Origin: Thermogemmatispora carboxidivorans | Lineage (GTDB): Bacteria > Chloroflexota > Ktedonobacteria > Ktedonobacterales > Ktedonobacteraceae | Assembly: GCF_000702505.1 (NCBI RefSeq) | Contig: NZ_JNIM01000001.1 | Location: 992,001 to 1,056,000, forward strand | DNA: 64,000 bases | Direction of reading: 5' to 3' | Shown here: positions 61,115-64,000 of the stretch, piece by piece | How the letters are laid out: each line of letters begins with the position of its first letter | Numbering within the stretch: position 1 is the stretch's first letter | The notes under the pieces: generated by a model | Database searches by the model: none | What the model saw: only the letters and a program-made list of their open reading frames with translations | Told to the model about the DNA's origin: nothing | Position numbers and translations under genes: made by a program

Positions 61115-61145
61115 GTGCTGGCCGGGCACCAAACCTGGCGGAAAC
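61115..61145 (-). repeat. Inverted copy of the 31-base repeat
   Basis: Exact reverse complement of 58132-58162. No gene covers it here. Confidence 0.8.
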
Positions 61146-61257
61146 GCACTCACAAGATATGCTGGCATTGGTCAGCAATTCTTTAGATCAGGGTGATGCA
61201 TAAGCGTAGCAGATAAGGGACGCTATATTGCTCCACTGTACACTCCCTTTTGTGTTC

Positions 61258-61298
61258 GTGGACACTAACACCCCGGTGTAGGGATAGATAGTGTCCAC
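61258..61298. repeat. 10-base inverted repeat near the tyrosine recombinase gene
   Basis: GTGGACACTA (61258-61267) and TAGTGTCCAC (61289-61298) are perfect complements with 21 bases between. A related GTGGACGC word follows at about 61307. This could be a recombinase binding site. Confidence 0.5.
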
Positions 61299-61498
61299 TA
61301 AAGCAAGTGGACGCTTAGCATCTCACCGGCCTGCTGTCCTGCGGTCGAGACTAAACGCTTACTGAGAAGCAGAGTAAAATCATATTCAGCTCGTGAGCGG
61401 TCAACCATCTGTGCTTCGCCAAGCGCTTCTTGCGCCAGCGCTGCTCAATACCCCTCGGCCTGCGCGACTAGGCCGGTTACCGCCTCTACCAGGCTAAT

Positions 61499-62482
61499 CT
61501 ACAGCCCCACCTTCGCCGAGGCGTTCTCAGTAAATAGCGATCCCTCGCGGATATAGCCGCGCAGGGTGGGTAAATGCTTGTGGCCGCTCTGTTTCATGAT
61601 TATCCGTTCGGGCACTCCCGCTTTGGCGGCGGCGGTGATGAGACCGGAGCGCAGTGAATGCCCGGAAAACCTCTCTGGATCGAACCCCGCAGCCTTTACA
61701 CGGCTCTTGACAATGTTGGCAATCGTCCGGTCCGAAATTGACGTGCCTATCTGCAGCTGAGTGCAGCGCCCGACCGCGCGGAACGCCTGGCCGTCCACAA
61801 TTCCCGTCGAGGCGAGCCAGGCTCTCCATGCGCGTACTGGGCATGTCCTTTCATCGCTACCGAACGGAATGCCCTTGACGATGCCCTGGCCTTCCTGGTC
61901 GGTCTTGGACTGACGCAGCAGGATACGCAGGCCATCCTCGGTTTCAGTGAGGTCAGCCAAGCGTAGCTCGGCAAGCTCTGAACGGCGGAAAGCTCCGGCA
62001 AAGCCAATCAGCAGCAATGCGCGATCACGCACATCAATGAGGGAGCCGGTGAGCGGTTCCACGATGCGGGCTATCACGCTGGTCACGGCAGGCATAACCT
62101 TGCGCACCCCCTGGGCAGGCGCGTGAGTTCTCCTAATGCCCTGCATGATAAGCCTGACGGTCGCTGATCTGGTAGGTGTTTCATGGCCCGCAGCCGCATG
62201 CTGCTGGCTGATGGAGGCGAGACGGCGCTGCACTGTGGCAACCTTGCGCCTGGCCGCGAGGTCAACGAGATACGCGGCAACGGTTTCAGGAGAAGCGGGG
62301 AGGGGGGGAAGACTGTGAGCTTGGCACCAGGTGGTGAAGTCGCGTAAGTCGGCCTGATAGGCTCTCCAAGTGCTTGCCGCTTTGGAGTTGTGAGCATAGG
62401 CCGCAATCTGCTCTTTCACCTGAAGCAGATATTCAGGGGTAAAGGTGACGAGGTGGCGCGAGCACCCTTCGTTCATTAGCAT
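61499..62482 (-). CDS. Tyrosine recombinase (XerC/D-type integrase)
   Basis: The 327-residue protein has an N-terminal SAM-like domain (residues 15-105, AASTWRAYQADLRDFTTWCQ) and a catalytic domain with GFAGAFRRSELAEL (Arg I), KTDQEG (Lys), HSLRSGLITAA (HxxR), SGHKHLPT (His III/W) and RGYIREG with the nucleophilic Tyr. The length is normal. Its start overlaps the PIN-domain gene by seven bases. Element-borne recombinases of this class often act on dimer resolution or on integration of a plasmid-like element. A possible site is at 61258-61298. Confidence 0.92.
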   Translation of the reverse strand: MLMNEGCSRHLVTFTPEYLLQVKEQIAAYAHNSKAASTWRAYQADLRDFTTWCQAHSLPPLPASPETVAAYLVDLAARRKVATVQRRLASISQQHAAAGHETPTRSATVRLIMQGIRRTHAPAQGVRKVMPAVTSVIARIVEPLTGSLIDVRDRALLLIGFAGAFRRSELAELRLADLTETEDGLRILLRQSKTDQEGQGIVKGIPFGSDERTCPVRAWRAWLASTGIVDGQAFRAVGRCTQLQIGTSISDRTIANIVKSRVKAAGFDPERFSGHSLRSGLITAAAKAGVPERIIMKQSGHKHLPTLRGYIREGSLFTENASAKVGL

Positions 62483-62859
62483 ATCACCAGGATATTGACG
62501 CCAATTTGCAGCTCCGCCCAGCCGCGATCTGCCGTCATGACGGGCAATGCTCTAGTAAGGGCAAGGGCCAAGCAACAGCGATCACCGAGGGATAGCCCTA
62601 GTGAGCGTGTGATCGGGCGCAAGCCCGCAGCGAGTTCCGCCTGCTGCTCGTCAAACGCAATAATGGGCAATTGCAAACCTCGCAGCAGGGCTTTCGCTGC
62701 CTCAAATCCTTTGGGTACTTCCGCTGCTTTCACTAGCACCTCCGAGAAGCTCACAGCAGAAATCGCCGCCCCAGCTAACGCGGATTGCACTTTGTCATTA
62801 CCAGGTTCCCGCCGAAGCAGGGCCATTAAGGCGGAAGCATCGAGCACGACCTTACTCAC
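62476..62859 (-). CDS. VapC-like PIN-domain toxin
   Basis: The 127-residue protein is a PIN-domain ribonuclease. The N-terminal VVLDASALMALLRREPGN includes the first acidic residue, SFSEVLVKAAE provides a second, and LGDRCCLALALTRALPVMTADR supplies the third and fourth. Toxins of the family cut RNA when freed from their antitoxin. It overlaps the AbrB-type antitoxin gene by eight bases and the recombinase gene by seven bases, so the three are read as one transcript. Confidence 0.9.
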   Translation of the reverse strand: MSKVVLDASALMALLRREPGNDKVQSALAGAAISAVSFSEVLVKAAEVPKGFEAAKALLRGLQLPIIAFDEQQAELAAGLRPITRSLGLSLGDRCCLALALTRALPVMTADRGWAELQIGVNILVIC

Positions 62860-63124
62860 GGCTGGCTTCCTCCCGGCGCTCGCGGATCAGTTCCTCTGAA
62901 AGCGGCATGTCTAGCGGGGCAAGGGTGGCAAAGAAATCCTGCGCTTCACGAAGGGCCTGCTCCTGAGTCTTTACCTGCAAGCCATCAGGCTGCTCAATGA
63001 GGATGACCTGATCACCCGTATGGATGTGCTGGCGTGACCGTACCTCAGCGGGGAGTACGATACGGCCCGACATATCTACTTTAGAGCGGTAGACACGAGG
63101 GTGTTGCCTTTCTGAAATCTGCAT
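62852..63124 (-). CDS. AbrB/SpoVT-type antitoxin (VapB-like)
   Basis: The 90-residue protein has an N-terminal swapped-hairpin AbrB domain (residues about 10-55, VDMSGRIVLPAEVRSR), a DNA-binding fold that autoregulates toxin-antitoxin operons, and an acidic helical C-terminus (LSEELIRERREEASRE) that would cover the toxin active site. The gene starts at ATG 63122-63124 behind the promoter at 63158-63186. Partner of the VapC-like gene. Confidence 0.88.
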   Translation of the reverse strand: MQISERQHPRVYRSKVDMSGRIVLPAEVRSRQHIHTGDQVILIEQPDGLQVKTQEQALREAQDFFATLAPLDMPLSEELIRERREEASRE

Positions 63125-63157
63125 GGGATGTTTTTATTGTTCGGTTGCCTATGGGTT

Positions 63158-63186
63158 ATCCTACCAATCTCATGCAATAACGTCAA
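63158..63186 (-). promoter_or_regulatory. Promoter for the VapBC-recombinase transcript
   Basis: On the minus strand TTGACG (63181-63186) and TAGGAT (63158-63163) have an exact 17-base spacing. Confidence 0.6.
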
Positions 63187-63267
63187 ACCATATTTTTAGG
63201 GCATGATGATTAGCATTTGCCCTAATATGAGAAATCTGGTAAACATCCCTTTCCTACGGCCTGAATG

Positions 63268-63294
63268 CTTCCGATAATAGAAGGTTATCGGAAG
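63268..63294. repeat. Inverted repeat of CTTCCGATAA
   Basis: CTTCCGATAA (63268-63277) and TTATCGGAAG (63285-63294) are perfect complements 7 bases apart, and ATCGGAAGTA recurs near 63340. The three copies could be binding sites for a regulator. Confidence 0.55.
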
Positions 63295-63325
63295 TATGGC
63301 AGGGGAGAGTATGAATTAATATTAC

Positions 63326-63353
63326 TTGACACGCAATCCATCGGAAGTAATAT
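63326..63353 (+). promoter_or_regulatory. Possible promoter of a short transcript
   Basis: TTGACA at 63326-63331 and TAATAT at 63348-63353 are 16 bases apart. No gene follows on this strand; the only downstream feature is the GC hairpin at 63382-63403, so a short RNA is conceivable. Confidence 0.35.
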
Positions 63354-63381
63354 GAAGGGCGGCTTTTTTTTGAAGGCAAGA

Positions 63382-63403
63382 GGCAGGCCCCTCCGGGCCT
63401 GCC
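63382..63403. terminator. GC-rich hairpin downstream of the Tat-type gene
   Basis: GGCAGGCCC-CTCC-GGGCCTGCC has the same stem as at 57419-57440. It may end the leftward transcript of the 63426 gene and any rightward short RNA. Confidence 0.55.
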
Positions 63404-63425
63404 TTGACTGAAAGTTGTTTGATGG

Positions 63426-63746
63426 TTATCGGGTTTTCGACGAAGAGCGGGGCTTTGGTGTTGGGGATGGGGCACCATTAAGCACCTCCTGTAACGCTCC
63501 CACATCTTCCGACACGGCGACAAATGCATCCGACACGCCTGCTTTCTTTACATCTGGGCCGAGCTGGCTTTGCAGGAGCGCTAGATCGGAGGACAGTTTT
63601 TTTGCTATGTCCCGCACGCCATCAAGCTGCGGATTGATCAGCTCCCCCGCCGCCAGCCCTCCGAGACTACCAGCAGCCGCACCAACCCCAATCGCTTTTA
63701 TCGCCACCCTTCTTGATATTTTGTCGCCATTTACTTTGCTTTTCAT
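63426..63746 (-). CDS. Small exported protein with Tat-like signal
   Basis: The 106-residue protein starts MKSKVNGDKISRRVAIKAIG and has a twin-Arg segment followed by a Gly/Ala-rich hydrophobic stretch, as in Tat signal sequences (SRRVAIK lacks the usual aromatic residue after RR). The mature part (residues about 40-106) is helical and unrecognised, ending in Ser/Pro/Lys. The exact start could be 63755, three codons upstream. No cofactor or fold is evident. Confidence 0.6.
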   Translation of the reverse strand: MKSKVNGDKISRRVAIKAIGVGAAAGSLGGLAAGELINPQLDGVRDIAKKLSSDLALLQSQLGPDVKKAGVSDAFVAVSEDVGALQEVLNGAPSPTPKPRSSSKTR

Positions 63747-63775
63747 ATAAAACATCTTTTATCTATTTATAATTT

Positions 63776-64000
63776 CTATGCTCTACCCGTATGTTGTGTA
63801 GCGCTGCGTTCATTAAGAAAATTTATCCAGTTCTTATTACTAGATGCAGGTGTACTAACCTGCAGAGGCAGAGGCGGAGATTCAGGAATAGGGACAGTAA
63901 TAGTCTGATCACGCTCCTCGATCTCGACGATGGAATCCGGGAATGCCGCTGGGATCAGGGATTTCTGGGGAGCCATGAATGTTACGCCATCCTTGGGAGC
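63776..64000 (-). CDS. C-terminal part of a hypothetical protein (5' end may lie outside window)
   Basis: The frame is open from the right end of the window to the TAG at 63776-63778. A possible internal start is ATG 63974-63976. The residues (FPDSIVEIEERDQTITVPIP and a Pro-rich stretch) are not recognised. Whether this is a short gene or the end of a longer one cannot be told. Confidence 0.45.
   Translation of the reverse strand, partial: APKDGVTFMAPQKSLIPAAFPDSIVEIEERDQTITVPIPESPPLPLQVSTPASSNKNWINFLNERSATQHTGRA

Larger units (their letters stand above)
60495..61498. other. Gene-poor kilobase of the element
   Basis: I find no supported gene in these 1,004 bases on either strand. They contain the inverted copy of a 31-base repeat (61115-61145), an inverted repeat resembling a recombination site (61258-61298), and small hairpins. 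They may hold a decayed gene or an origin-like or attachment region. Confidence 0.5.
63125..63425. other. Region between VapBC and the Tat-type gene
   Basis: These 301 bases contain the VapB promoter (63158-63186), a 10-base inverted repeat (63268-63294), a possible rightward promoter (63326-63353) and a GC hairpin (63382-63403). No gene is supported. Confidence 0.5.

Overview
The window is a GC-rich bacterial chromosome segment with a mobile right half. Gene content suggests Chloroflexota, most likely a Ktedonobacteria/Thermogemmatispora-like organism. This is an inference from several features: a Zwf-OpcA pentose phosphate cluster with adjacent but unfused Tal and Pgi, a ClpC-RadA-YacL-IspD-IspF cluster, large Pro/Ser/Thr-rich membrane-anchored proteins, a BTAD-TPR regulator and a putative TRADD-N-associated two-TM protein. 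No rRNA, tRNA or CRISPR array was seen.

Region 1 (1-31.7 kb) is housekeeping. It starts with a ferritin-like fragment, an EamA exporter, an M32 carboxypeptidase, a CAP-domain lipoprotein, a GlcG/HbpS protein and a PEP mutase/isocitrate lyase-like enzyme. It continues with sugar phosphate metabolism (tal-pgi, zwf, opcA, pgl, rpe; no gnd seen), a P1-type peptidase and a CoA pyrophosphatase. A four-domain S1 protein, clpC, radA, a YacL-like PIN-TRAM protein and the MEP pathway genes ispD-ispF follow, then a coiled-coil membrane protein and a DinB protein.

Region 2 (31.7-40.6 kb) encodes cell envelope functions: a MacAB-like tripartite transporter (HlyD adaptor, ATPase, permease), two low-complexity surface proteins and an NmrA/SDR-type oxidoreductase.

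Region 3 (40.7-49.3 kb) is a phage head module. A leftward operon runs from a strong promoter near 47.97 kb through a Pro-rich protein, a protease-scaffold-major capsid fusion, decoration-like proteins, a head-tail adaptor and small proteins. A portal gene diverges from it under its own strong promoter at 48.03 kb. The portal gene is broken after about 369 codons by the next element. No terminase, tail or lysis gene is visible.

Region 4 (49.3-64 kb, running off the window) is an inserted, plasmid-like element. A large serine recombinase lies exactly at the junction and ends in two excisionase-like helix-turn-helix domains. It is followed by a BTAD-TPR regulator and a tightly coupled operon of two methyltransferases, a sigma-region-4-like HTH protein, a degenerate Nudix protein, an unknown protein and possibly a 57-residue peptide. 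Further on lie a frameshifted PAPS-reductase-like gene, a ParA/ribbon-helix-helix partition locus with large palindromes, an XRE regulator, a tyrosine recombinase, a VapBC-type toxin-antitoxin pair and a possible Tat substrate. The missing 3' half of the portal gene is expected beyond position 64,000.
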